Below, one piece after another: positions 26,736-35,105 of a stretch of DNA of 64,000 nucleotides. A program made the translations under genes and the position numbers. The notes below the pieces were generated by a model. It saw only the letters and a program-made list of their open reading frames with translations. It made no database searches and was not told where the DNA came from. Source of the stretch: UBA4582 sp965657335 (GTDB lineage Bacteria > Pseudomonadota > Gammaproteobacteria > Pseudomonadales > Azotimanducaceae); the NCBI GenBank assembly GCA_965657335.1, contig CBFHOH010000004.1, forward strand, positions 1 through 64,000, read 5' to 3'. Numbering within the stretch: the stretch's first letter is position 1; each line of letters opens with the position of its first letter.

Positions 26736-27788
26736 GTGATAAATAAAAAAGCTGTTTTAGTGTCTCGCCCTGAAGGTGACTTAAGCGAAGCAAATTTCAA
26801 GATTATGGAAGAGGAGCTGGCGGAATTGCCCGACGGGCATGTTCGCTTGAAGGTTGAGCACTTATCGATTGACGCTTTTATTCGAACCACATTAGATGCG
26901 CGAGATGGTCACCACGGCAGTATGGCGCTGGACTCGCCGGTCATTGCGTTAGGTACTGCACGCGTGCTGGAAAGCAAGTTTGACGGGCTGAATCAAGGCG
27001 ATGCGGTGTTTGGACCGCTAGGTGCGCAATCCTATGTTCAGTTACCCGGCGAAATGTTCAGAGTACTTGATGAGTCTGACCAACCCGCCAGGGCTTATCT
27101 TGGTGCGCTTGGCATGACGACGGGGTTAACTGCCTACAGTGGCATGATAAATGTTGGAGAGGTAGCTCAGGGCGATGTCATTGTTGTGTCCGCAGCTGCT
27201 GGCGCAGTCGGTTCAATTGCCTGCCAAATTGGAAAAATCAAAGGTGCTACCGTTATCGGTATCGCCGGCGGCGCGCATAAGTGTGAATATCTGCTAAATG
27301 AGATTGGCTGTGACTTTGCGATCGATTACAAGGCAGACGATATTGGTGCCAAGCTCGATGAGCACGCGCCTGATGGTGTGAATCTGTTCTTCGATAGTGT
27401 TGGAGGTGAATTGCTANNNNNNNNNNNNNNNNNNNNNNNNNNNNNNNNNNNNNNNNNNNNNNNNNNNNNNNNNNNNNNNNNNNNNNNNNNNNNNNNNNNN
27501 NNNNNNNNNNNNNNNTGCGGGGCGATCTCTCAGTACAATCATCTGGAAAATGTCACTGGTCCTTCGCTCTACTTGCGTGTCGCAGAGCGGAATTCAAGTA
27601 TGCGAGGTTTTACAGTAGATTATTATATGTCTGAGTTTCCAAAGATGGAGTCGGACATATCGGGTTGGCTGAATGATGGCTCGTTAAAAATGCCCGAGCA
27701 GGTAGAAGAGGGTATCGATAACTTCCCGAAAGCGCTGTGTATGCTGTTCAATGGTGGTCACACAGGCAAGCTGTTAGTCGCGCCTTAG
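26736..27788 (+). CDS. NADP-dependent medium-chain oxidoreductase, interrupted by an N gap
   Basis: Starts with GTG 26736, 3 bases after the SDR, with AGGAGG upstream. Zinc-free MDR similar to the gene at 17211: VVSAAAGAVGSIACQIGKIKG (nucleotide-binding) and a C-terminal FPKALCMLFNGGHTGKLLV. The 99-N run at 27417-27515 cuts the protein after VGGELL and before CGAISQYN. In the paralogue about 15 residues separate the same points, so the true gap is nearer 45 bases than 99. The frame is kept on both sides. Likely enone reductase; second gene of the operator-2 plus operon. Confidence 0.85.
   Translation: MINKKAVLVSRPEGDLSEANFKIMEEELAELPDGHVRLKVEHLSIDAFIRTTLDARDGHHGSMALDSPVIALGTARVLESKFDGLNQGDAVFGPLGAQSYVQLPGEMFRVLDESDQPARAYLGALGMTTGLTAYSGMINVGEVAQGDVIVVSAAAGAVGSIACQIGKIKGATVIGIAGGAHKCEYLLNEIGCDFAIDYKADDIGAKLDEHAPDGVNLFFDSVGGELLXXXXXXXXXXXXXXXXXXXXXXXXXXXXXXXXXCGAISQYNHLENVTGPSLYLRVAERNSSMRGFTVDYYMSEFPKMESDISGWLNDGSLKMPEQVEEGIDNFPKALCMLFNGGHTGKLLVAP
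27417..27515. other. Assembly gap, 99 N, inside MDR gene
   Basis: Exactly 99 undetermined bases. Homology to the gene at 17211 indicates about 45 bases really missing here, so 99 is a placeholder length. Confidence 0.95.
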
Positions 27789-27825
27789 CAGTCTCAAAGG
27801 TCAACTGGCTTGAAGCGTGTACGAT

Positions 27826-27854
27826 GACTCGAGCAATGTAGTGTTGCTCGAGTC
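27826..27854. terminator. Bidirectional hairpin between convergent MDR and alcohol dehydrogenase genes
   Basis: GACTCGAGCAA (27826-27836) and TTGCTCGAGTC (27844-27854) form a perfect 11-bp stem with a 7-base loop in the 78-base convergent gap. No T run on either side; position and stem strength support terminator function. Confidence 0.6.
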
Positions 27855-27866
27855 TCGACACGTGAA

Positions 27867-28844
27867 TTATGCCGTCAAATCAATGATGACCTTACATTGA
27901 TTCGTGGGTTGCCTTAGCGCCTCAAATATCGTTGGTACTTCCTCTAATTTGACCACGTCGGTTACCATCGCTGTTGCACTAATTCGTCCCGCGACCATCA
28001 TTTCAATGGTAAATTCAAAATCCTCTTTGTCGTAACCCACCGCCCACTGAATTCTGAGTTCTTTACCAAATGCCATCAGTGGCACTATTGTGTCCGGGTT
28101 ATCACACACGCCAATACCCATGATCAGGCCGCGCTTGGGCGCTCTAGCAACACATTCCTGCATCAATCCGACTGCGCCAACGCATTCGAATTGAACCTCA
28201 GGTTCGCCGCCGGTGAGTTCGCGAAAAGCAACACCGATATCATCGCTAGGGTTAACAAAATGCTCGAACCCAAACTGCCTGGCCATTTCAAGCCGTGCAG
28301 GTGCTCGCTCGCTGATAACGATATGTCGAGCGCCAAAAAATCTACACCAGATAGCGCAGGTCAAACCTATCGGACCGGCGCCAATGATCAGTACGTTCTT
28401 ACCGCTTACCGATCCAGCCATCTTTACCGAGTGAAGTCCGACCGCGAGAGGTTCTACCAGCGCGCCGTTTTGATCATCTAGTTCATCAGGTAGCTTAACC
28501 ACAAGGTCGTAGCCAACCTTGACATATTCGCTATAGGCGCCTGTGACTGCGCCTAAGCCAATTGTTTTGTCACCGATAAAAGGTAGCGAAGTCACTCTGT
28601 CTCCAAGATTGAAATTGCCACCGGTTAGCTTGTCACCAATTTCGACAATCTCTCCTGAAAACTCGTGCCCAAAAATTGTATTTGGCGGTGCCATGAAAGC
28701 ACCTTGACGGGAAGCGTGAATGTCAGTTCCGCAGATACCGCAACGGCTCACTTTAACGAGCATTTCGTCTGGCGCGATGTTGGGCTTATCCACCTCCTGA
28801 ATCTGGAGTGGTTCACCGGGTGTGTTAAATACTGCTGCTTTCAT
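27867..28844 (-). CDS. Zinc-dependent alcohol dehydrogenase (threonine/sorbitol dehydrogenase-like)
   Basis: 325 residues. Catalytic zinc site: CGICGTDIH (about 37-45) and GHEFSGEI. NAD-binding motif VLIIGAGPIGL. The loop that normally carries the four structural-zinc Cys is replaced by SLPFIGDKTIGLGAVTG without Cys, and the protein is about 20 residues shorter than usual, so it binds only the catalytic zinc. Its start overlaps the stop of the NTF2-like gene by 4 bases. It is the last gene of the long minus operon starting near 36616. Probably oxidises a secondary alcohol made by the P450. Confidence 0.88.
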   Translation of the reverse strand: MKAAVFNTPGEPLQIQEVDKPNIAPDEMLVKVSRCGICGTDIHASRQGAFMAPPNTIFGHEFSGEIVEIGDKLTGGNFNLGDRVTSLPFIGDKTIGLGAVTGAYSEYVKVGYDLVVKLPDELDDQNGALVEPLAVGLHSVKMAGSVSGKNVLIIGAGPIGLTCAIWCRFFGARHIVISERAPARLEMARQFGFEHFVNPSDDIGVAFRELTGGEPEVQFECVGAVGLMQECVARAPKRGLIMGIGVCDNPDTIVPLMAFGKELRIQWAVGYDKEDFEFTIEMMVAGRISATAMVTDVVKLEEVPTIFEALRQPTNQCKVIIDLTA

Positions 28845-29380
28845 GAATTCTCTCCGTATGTATATGGTTTGAGTTCTACCGCGATGGCATCACTGAAATC
28901 GCTTGTCATTGAGTAAATATCTTCGCCGATGATGCGTCCATCGGTTGAGAATGGCCAAAAGGTAACCGTACGACCGGTCGTGGCGTAAAATGCATCCTCT
29001 TCAATATCTTCCTGCCCCATGGCCTTGAGCATTGTTCCAGCGAACGGCACCTTGATCTCGCCCTCAGTGACTAATGTATCGTCACCGATGATGATGCGCT
29101 CGATTGCGTATTCGAACCTGTTCGAGCCGGAAGCAATCAGATTTGCGTAAAAGCTTTTAAGGTCATCGTACCCTTTCGGGCCGCTGTCAGTATTGCCTGA
29201 CCAGTTATGAAATTGTGGGTCATCAACTAACGTCGCCATTAATGCGTCGAGGTCGCCACCACATTCCGCCTGAACGTGCTCTTTTAACTGGGAAAGCATT
29301 TGTATACGCCAGGTATCTGTTTCAGTCTCCAACAGCGTATCTATTAAAGCCCAGTTTTTACGACTGTCTACGGTATTCAT
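28841..29380 (-). CDS. SnoaL/NTF2-like fold protein
   Basis: 179 residues. The sequence has the NTF2-like cone pattern: an N-terminal helix (SQLKEHVQAECGGDLDALMATL), the FHNWSG turn and later strands EGEIKVPFAGTML and RTVTFWPFSTDGRIIGEDIY. Family members are isomerases, cyclases, hydratases or simply binding proteins, so no reaction is assigned. Overlaps both neighbours (P450 and alcohol dehydrogenase) by 4 bases, implying co-translation with the P450. Confidence 0.72.
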   Translation of the reverse strand: MNTVDSRKNWALIDTLLETETDTWRIQMLSQLKEHVQAECGGDLDALMATLVDDPQFHNWSGNTDSGPKGYDDLKSFYANLIASGSNRFEYAIERIIIGDDTLVTEGEIKVPFAGTMLKAMGQEDIEEDAFYATTGRTVTFWPFSTDGRIIGEDIYSMTSDFSDAIAVELKPYTYGENS

Positions 29381-30621
29381 AGGCGCTTCTTAAATTCAAT
29401 GTTGAGGTCCGCTGGACCATGCAAAAGAAGACTGGGTAAGAATTTCAGCTCTTCCTCACCGGCGGGCAGTTTAAAGTGAGTCATTCTCTCAAGAATAACT
29501 TTCCAGCTAACGATGAGTTCCTGTCTTGCTAAAGGAGCGCCGAGGCAATGATGAACACCTTGGCCAAAAGCAATGTGAGATTTCAGATTGTCACGTGTGA
29601 CGTCAAACTCTGCGGATTGGCCAAACACCTGCTCGTCCCGATTTGCAGAGCCAAACTTAATCATTAGGGTGGCACCGGAAGGAATGTTGACGCCACCGAG
29701 TGACGTGTCTTCGGTGGCAATTCGCCACATCTGTGTCGTCGGTGTTGAGAGTCGCAACATTTCCTCGACCATGTTGGGAACCAAGGATGGGTCTTTCTGG
29801 ACCTTCGCCAATTGCTCCGGGTGTGTCGCTAGCAGATGCATGCCTTCAGCAAATGTGCTGGTTGTGGTTTCATTGCCTGCGACCAGCAGTTGAGAAATGA
29901 CGGATAAGCACTCGGGCACATCCATTGGCTTTTGGCCGTCCGCGCTTGAATTAACGATATCCGATAGCACATCGTCAGTCGGAGTCACTTTCCTTTCCTC
30001 AATTTTTTTCGCAAAATAATGCTGAAAATCAACGACGAGTTGTGCCGTTCTCAATAGCTCCTGACGTTCCTGACCTGCGGCGAATTGATAGACAGAAGCA
30101 TCTGACCATTCCTTAAAGAGATCAAGATCATCAATAGGTACGCCTAAAATATAGGCAATCATCCGAACGGGCATCGGCACAGCAAATGCACTCATCCAAT
30201 TACATTTGCCGTCATCAATAAAGTTGTCGATGAGTTCGTTGGCGAGACCTGCGATGTATGGTTCTAGTCTAGCGACACTGCTGGCGGAAAACGGTTTTTG
30301 ACACAATGACCGATAGCGACGTTGCTCTGGAGGATCTTGAGTCAACATGGTTTCTACGCTAGGAAAACCCTGTTTTCTAATGTTGTGCAACTCTTCATCT
30401 CTGTCCTGACGATCACTACTTTGCATCAGGGCAAATTTATTGGAGAACAGCTTTTCATCTTTCGCAACCTCAACGACCAAGTCATGGGTCGAGACAAAGT
30501 AAACGCCGGTATGGGGGCAATGATAAACCGGTGCCTCGCTTCTTAGCTGCTGATTGAAATTATAGGGACAGGCTAGCACTTCAGGGTCGAAGGGCTTGAT
30601 GTCGGTGAGTAATTCAGCCAT
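29377..30621 (-). CDS. Cytochrome P450
   Basis: 414 residues, soluble bacterial class. I-helix oxygen-binding segment VAGNETTTST, ExxR in EEMLRL, and heme loop FGQGVHHCLGAPLARQE with axial Cys359. The His-Cys loop is common in proteobacterial P450s acting on terpenes, steroids and fatty acids. No ferredoxin or reductase gene is near. Its start overlaps the end of the APH-family gene by 8 bases, and the NTF2-like gene overlaps its end. Similar overall to the P450 at 55371 (LTQDPPxQxRYR is shared), suggesting duplication. Confidence 0.94.
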   Translation of the reverse strand: MAELLTDIKPFDPEVLACPYNFNQQLRSEAPVYHCPHTGVYFVSTHDLVVEVAKDEKLFSNKFALMQSSDRQDRDEELHNIRKQGFPSVETMLTQDPPEQRRYRSLCQKPFSASSVARLEPYIAGLANELIDNFIDDGKCNWMSAFAVPMPVRMIAYILGVPIDDLDLFKEWSDASVYQFAAGQERQELLRTAQLVVDFQHYFAKKIEERKVTPTDDVLSDIVNSSADGQKPMDVPECLSVISQLLVAGNETTTSTFAEGMHLLATHPEQLAKVQKDPSLVPNMVEEMLRLSTPTTQMWRIATEDTSLGGVNIPSGATLMIKFGSANRDEQVFGQSAEFDVTRDNLKSHIAFGQGVHHCLGAPLARQELIVSWKVILERMTHFKLPAGEEELKFLPSLLLHGPADLNIEFKKRL

Positions 30622-31792
30622 TTTTTTTCCTCGTGAAGGTCGATCTGAACCAGACGCCCAGTTTTAGAAATGGTACAAGATAGGGAAGCACCTTGAGTAG
30701 ATTTACAACCTTCCAGTCGACGAGTGCCGCGTCTAATCGAGAGTACATTGCATGAAACAGCGCTTCGGCTCGATCCGGGCTCTGATCTATGTCGTCCATT
30801 GTCATAGTGAACATCACAAGAATCAGCACTAGATTCAGCTGATAGTCTTGTATCATTTGCTTGAAGCTATAATCGGAGATGCCATGGTCAACGAGTTTGC
30901 TGTGATAAAGCTTCAGTAGGTCTTGTTCTGTCTCCCGTCGATCTTCGATGCTAATGCTTTGTGTCATCCAGCGGACAATATCTGTAATGGGTTGCCCCAT
31001 ACCTGTCATTTGCCAGTCTATGACAGCAAAACCGCCCCCGTTGTCGGAACGACAAAAGATATTGTCTGATCTCAGATCACCATGACTCAACGTAAACGGG
31101 AAGGGTGGTGGTGGTTCCATTTTAAAAAGAGGAGGTAGCAAATACATTAAGCGTTTCATTTCCGGATAGCGGTCAAACCGGCCAGTTTCCTCGGCCTGCG
31201 TAATGCTGTACTGAAGTAATTTGAGCCCCTCGCTTATGGGTTGTCGGTTGAAGATAGGTTGTGCCCACTCCAGACCTGCGAGGCGTTCGCTATTCCACCA
31301 GGTGGCGTGCAACTGGGCAAAGTTTTCAATGACTTCCCGAGAAGTTTGCTTTGATGAACCTGCAACTTGATCACTGGGTATCGAGGGCGCCAAATCCTGC
31401 AATAGCATGACAAATTGATTACTTTCTTCCGAGTGTAACGCGTAGTAGCAAATCGGCGTTGGGATCCCGACTTCTTGGCCTATGTCCTGATAGAAGCCAA
31501 TTTCGCGATGATAGTATCTCTGTTCCCGCGCCATTTCACGCGTTGCCGCTTTTTTGGCGGCAAATTTGGCAATGATGGAGGTTGGAACAGATGTTTCAGT
31601 GTTGGTTACGTTGGCCGTGTTGTGGATACCGGTTGTAAGAGAGATCCTCGCTAATTGCCCCATGAAACCCTCGCCTACGCCAATAATATCAAGGTCAAAT
31701 GCGACGATTTTTTCGCCTTCCAGATGAGGCGCCATGACCTCATTTAGCCACTCAATGCTAACTTCTTCAGCCTGGAGGGGCGGCGTGATCAT
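30614..31792 (-). CDS. APH-family phosphotransferase (ACAD10/11-type kinase domain)
   Basis: 392 residues. Kinase signatures: SHGDLRSDNIF (catalytic loop) and AVIDWQMTGMG (metal-binding DxQ). These are not antibiotic-resistance enzymes by context: in catabolic clusters such proteins resemble the kinase domain of ACAD10/11 and LvaA, which phosphorylate 4-hydroxyacyl-CoA so the hydroxyl can be eliminated. That function is inference here. It overlaps the histidine phosphatase gene by 4 bases and the P450 by 8. It ends with a basic hydrophobic segment (LKVLPYLVPFLKLGVWFR) that may touch the membrane. Confidence 0.85.
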   Translation of the reverse strand: MITPPLQAEEVSIEWLNEVMAPHLEGEKIVAFDLDIIGVGEGFMGQLARISLTTGIHNTANVTNTETSVPTSIIAKFAAKKAATREMAREQRYYHREIGFYQDIGQEVGIPTPICYYALHSEESNQFVMLLQDLAPSIPSDQVAGSSKQTSREVIENFAQLHATWWNSERLAGLEWAQPIFNRQPISEGLKLLQYSITQAEETGRFDRYPEMKRLMYLLPPLFKMEPPPPFPFTLSHGDLRSDNIFCRSDNGGGFAVIDWQMTGMGQPITDIVRWMTQSISIEDRRETEQDLLKLYHSKLVDHGISDYSFKQMIQDYQLNLVLILVMFTMTMDDIDQSPDRAEALFHAMYSRLDAALVDWKVVNLLKVLPYLVPFLKLGVWFRSTFTRKKNG

Positions 31793-32439
31793 TTATTTTT
31801 GTCACCTTTCGGGATCGGGCTTACTTTGAGTGCCTCAGGAATATGTTCGTGGTAATTCAAGTGCGTGAGTTCCGGCCCTGGGTGAAGTTTCACCTCCGTC
31901 ACCGCGCTATTGTGCATAATATATCCGGGTCCGAAGATAGGTTTCGTGCCTAGTAGTTTCGAAAGCGCGTGGGCGATGGCAGCACCATGACTGACGATAA
32001 TGATGTTTTCTCCCCGGTGTTTTTCTCTTATCTCTGCAATAGCCGCCGTCATGCGCCGCGCCAGTCGGTTCGGGGACTCGCCATTATGCCCCTCGAAATC
32101 ATCGTCTTCGATGGAACGCCTTGCAAATTCTACCTCTGCAAGTTCTTTATAGGTAATCCCTTCCCAGTCTCCGAGAAACCCTTCCATTAATCCTTCGTGA
32201 GTATGCAAAGGCAAAGCGAGGCTCTGGCTAATCTTCCCGCCAGTTTGGTGCGCCCTTGATAACGGGCTGGCGTAGACTCTGTGATAGGTGCGATCCCATG
32301 TTTTGAGCATCTCCGCGGTATGTTCAGCTTGCTGTATACCGCGATTATTCAGTGGGCTTTCCGTTTGACCGTGTGCGATTTGTTCACTGTTGCCGACAGT
32401 TTCTCCGTGACGCACAAACATAAGGTGAGAGCCTCCCAT
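31789..32439 (-). CDS. Histidine phosphatase superfamily protein
   Basis: 216 residues. The phosphoglycerate-mutase-like motif FVRHGETVGN (about 8-17) supplies the catalytic His, with the second conserved site in IIVSHGAAIAHAL. Strongly typical of broad-specificity phosphatases. It lies directly between the epoxide-hydrolase-like gene (1-base overlap at 32439) and the APH-type kinase (4-base overlap), so a kinase and a phosphatase are translationally coupled. Whether the two act on the same metabolite is unknown. Confidence 0.88.
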   Translation of the reverse strand: MGGSHLMFVRHGETVGNSEQIAHGQTESPLNNRGIQQAEHTAEMLKTWDRTYHRVYASPLSRAHQTGGKISQSLALPLHTHEGLMEGFLGDWEGITYKELAEVEFARRSIEDDDFEGHNGESPNRLARRMTAAIAEIREKHRGENIIIVSHGAAIAHALSKLLGTKPIFGPGYIMHNSAVTEVKLHPGPELTHLNYHEHIPEALKVSPIPKGDKNK

Positions 32440-32807
32440 CAGGACATCTGCGTCATAAATGTCTGGAGATCGAAGTAGTCACGCCAAGCCTTAATTTTGC
32501 CGTTTTCTATCTCGAACGTGCCCATGACCGGTAGGTCGACTTTCTTACCTCCTGCAAGATCAAACCGATCAACGCGTTCCGTAAGTACTTTATTGCCTGA
32601 TGCCGCAATCGATAACGTTTCCCAATCAACGCCTTCCGGCTGCATGCCTGTGATGAATGCTGTGGCAGCTTGCTTGCCTTCCAGTTTTTCCATCGGAATA
32701 TTGTGATAGATAACATCTTCCGCGAGCGCGTCAATGACCGCGTCCCAGTCCATTCTGTTCCATGCATCAATAAAGTTTTCTACAACCTCTGTTGGTGTTG
32801 CACTCAT
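32439..32807 (-). CDS. Limonene-1,2-epoxide hydrolase-family protein
   Basis: 122 residues from ATG 32807 (AGGAGA upstream). The fold is SnoaL-like, but the special residues of limonene epoxide hydrolase are all present at matching spacing: Tyr34 and Asn36 (VIYHNIP), Arg78-x-Asp80 (TERVDRF) and Asp110 (KAWRDYFD). In characterised members the Asp-Arg-Asp set activates water for direct one-step opening of a terpene epoxide. Position in an operon with a P450 (29377) suggests that the P450 or an oxygenase makes an epoxide that this enzyme opens (inference). Confidence 0.85.
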   Translation of the reverse strand: MSATPTEVVENFIDAWNRMDWDAVIDALAEDVIYHNIPMEKLEGKQAATAFITGMQPEGVDWETLSIAASGNKVLTERVDRFDLAGGKKVDLPVMGTFEIENGKIKAWRDYFDLQTFMTQMS

Positions 32808-32815
32808 TTGATCTC

Positions 32816-33214
32816 CTATTTCCTTCCTAGCCACCAGCTAGCAAGGTTGGTGGGGTATAGTTTTTGCGCTTTGCGCATGCCTTCGTCCATATCGTTGGTA
32901 AGCGCTGGGTCCTCGGTGTGGGGCAGCGGACTCGCGTTACCTACGGGATCGACATATTCAAGGGTGATAGTTTTCAATACTTCGCCAAAATCATGGCCCT
33001 CGTGATGATCAGAGTTTTGGTGTCGATAAAAGGCCCATTTGTCCTCGAATGAGAGCAGGCAATAGTAAAAATTAGGCTTTTGACCCTTAAAATATTCGTA
33101 GCGTAATACGCCGGTTTCCTCAGCGAAAGTTCGGCTAACCATGTCTTGCATGATTGCCTCCCACTTACTTTCAGTACCCTCGTGAATTTCGATGTGCGCA
33201 ATGATAGTTGTCAT
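32816..33214 (-). CDS. Antibiotic-biosynthesis-monooxygenase (ABM)-fold protein
   Basis: 132 residues. Begins TTIIAHIEIHEGTESKWEAIMQDMV, followed by GVLRYEYFKGQ and a His-rich stretch HQNSDHHEGHDFG, the dimeric alpha-beta barrel of the ABM family. Such proteins are cofactor-free monooxygenases or stress-related small enzymes. It precedes the epoxide hydrolase-like gene by 8 bases. A second ABM protein is at 38339. Exact role unknown. Confidence 0.75.
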   Translation of the reverse strand: MTTIIAHIEIHEGTESKWEAIMQDMVSRTFAEETGVLRYEYFKGQKPNFYYCLLSFEDKWAFYRHQNSDHHEGHDFGEVLKTITLEYVDPVGNASPLPHTEDPALTNDMDEGMRKAQKLYPTNLASWWLGRK

Positions 33215-33282
33215 TGAATCTCCTTTTCGCCGTTGAGAAAACAGGGTTCAAAACGTGATCGACTGTGATTTAAACGCGATTC

Positions 33283-34035
33283 TTAATTCGGCAGGTGTCC
33301 CATATGTTGTCCGCCTGATAGGTCCATGAGCTGACCTGTAACAAAGCCAGAGGCTTTCTCATCTGCAAGGTAAAGTACTGTTTCAGCGATATCGTTCACG
33401 GAGCCCATACGCTTCAGGGGGATTTCTGGAATGAAACGATTATCTGTCGCATCATCTTGAAACATGGCTGCGGTCATATCCGTGTGAATCAAACCGGCGG
33501 CGATAGAGTTGAAACGTATCTTCTGAGGGCCGTATTCAAGGGCGGCTACTTTGACAGCGTAATCGATGCCAGCGCGCGCTGCGGAGTAAACAGCAAGTGC
33601 GGGACCCGGTAACCTTGCGGTCAACGAGCTGATTGTCACTATTGAGCCTCCCTCCGTCATGTTCTCAGCAGCATATCTGAAAAAAAGCAGTGCGCCGGTG
33701 AAGCTGACATCTAGCGTGGGTTGTATAAGTTCTTTTGTGAGCATGCTGATAGGGGCTGCAGAGAGTTGACCCGCACAATTAACGGCGATGTCCACGCGTC
33801 CAGTCTCGGCCTTGGCTTTCTCGAACAGCGCCTTCACCTGCGCTTCGTCAGATATGTCACAGCTAATTGCAACACCATCGATCTCTTTCGCTAGCGCTTC
33901 CAGTTGTTCTTTTCGTCGGGCAGATACGACGACTTTCGCACCCGCAGCTGCGAGCCGTTTGGCGGTGGCGACGCCGAAACTTTGGGTGCCTGAAGCACCA
34001 ATGATTACTGCTGTCTTTCCAGTCAGGTCTGACAT
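33283..34035 (-). CDS. Divergent short-chain dehydrogenase/reductase lacking the catalytic Lys
   Basis: 250 residues. The general SDR frame is clear (NCAG strand, SIVTISSLTAR Ser, C-terminal GFVTGQLMDLSGG) but two hallmarks are altered: the glycine motif reads IGASGTQSFGVA instead of TGxxxGIG, and the active-site Tyr is followed by Ser-Ala-Ala-Arg rather than x-x-x-Lys. It might be inactive, use Arg for the same proton relay, or act as a binding partner. Flanked by 68 and 98 bases, so possibly a separate transcript within the minus array. Confidence 0.8.
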   Translation of the reverse strand: MSDLTGKTAVIIGASGTQSFGVATAKRLAAAGAKVVVSARRKEQLEALAKEIDGVAISCDISDEAQVKALFEKAKAETGRVDIAVNCAGQLSAAPISMLTKELIQPTLDVSFTGALLFFRYAAENMTEGGSIVTISSLTARLPGPALAVYSAARAGIDYAVKVAALEYGPQKIRFNSIAAGLIHTDMTAAMFQDDATDNRFIPEIPLKRMGSVNDIAETVLYLADEKASGFVTGQLMDLSGGQHMGHLPN

Positions 34036-34133
34036 AATGAGGTCCTATTTAAATTGATGTTATCAGGTAACCTATAATCAATCTCACTGCAGGATGGGTG
34101 TTTGTAATCCGGTGAGAGACATTTAGAGGTGTA

Positions 34134-35105
34134 TTATTTTCCGTTAAGTTTTTCTACCACAGCGGCAAAGGGTTCCATAGCGTCTTCTCCGACTGTGATG
34201 TAAGAGATACCGTAAGCTTCCCTGCGCCTGATAAGTTCGTCTGCAATCTGATCGACACTGCCAAACAAAGCGTGTGGATGGGCAGCCATATCTTCTTCGC
34301 TGAGACCGAACATTTGTGCGAAATTTGACAATACTGGTGACGCATCATCCATCACAAACGTGAAATACGCGCCAACTTCGATTTCGATATCATCAAATCG
34401 CTCGCCTGCACCCTCTTTGATCCAGCTAATTTTTTTCGCCGTCTCCTCCGCGGTAGAGCTATTGACGCCAGCCGGGCCTATCATTCCCGATGAATTGTTA
34501 AAGTTGAGGCTGACGATGTCTGCTTCTCTGCCAGCAAGACCGAGGATCTTCGGCGCTCCGCCTCCGACCATGATCGGCGGGTAGGGTTTTTGTACGGGCT
34601 TTGGAGATCCGTCGAATTCACTCCACTGAAGTGTGTTGTTTGAAAGACTGATTTGCTCGTCTGACGCATAGGCTTTTACACCTTCGATGACATCACCGAG
34701 ACGGGCGATTCGTGTGCCAGGGGAGTCCATCTCAAGGCCGATAGCGGCATATTCATCCTTGAGCCAGCCAGCACCCAAACCTAATTCCAAGCGGCCACCG
34801 GACAATACGTCAATCGTCATGGCGCTTTTAATGAGAACAACTGGGTCATGGTAGTCAACGCAAAATACGCGGCAGCCTATTTTAATTGTGTTGGTGACAG
34901 CGGCGGCATAGGCCATTGCTGGAATCGCAGCAAGGTTTTGCAAGGGATGATTGCTTCGAGTTAGTGCGGCACCCTCACCAATTATGTGATCGGCAAGGTG
35001 GAAAGCGGAATAACCGAGCGCCTCTGCACGCTGAACCTTACCAGCCCACTCTTCTCCAGAGCTTGCGTTGAAGCATTGGATGGCGAATCTAAACGGTTTG
35101 CTCAT
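34134..35105 (-). CDS. LLM-class oxidoreductase (F420/FMN-type, TIGR-like luciferase family)
   Basis: 323 residues. Luciferase-like features: GYSAFHLADHIIG, then KIGCRVFCVDYHDPVVLIKSAMTIDVLSGGRLELGLGAGW, the conserved barrel core, and PYPPIMVGGGAPKILGLAGR. The form with GGRLELGLGAGW is common to flavin- and F420-dependent members. Overlaps the upstream ThuA gene by 4 bases. Together with ThuA and SDR it forms a three-gene unit behind operator 3. Confidence 0.87.
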   Translation of the reverse strand: MSKPFRFAIQCFNASSGEEWAGKVQRAEALGYSAFHLADHIIGEGAALTRSNHPLQNLAAIPAMAYAAAVTNTIKIGCRVFCVDYHDPVVLIKSAMTIDVLSGGRLELGLGAGWLKDEYAAIGLEMDSPGTRIARLGDVIEGVKAYASDEQISLSNNTLQWSEFDGSPKPVQKPYPPIMVGGGAPKILGLAGREADIVSLNFNNSSGMIGPAGVNSSTAEETAKKISWIKEGAGERFDDIEIEVGAYFTFVMDDASPVLSNFAQMFGLSEEDMAAHPHALFGSVDQIADELIRRREAYGISYITVGEDAMEPFAAVVEKLNGK

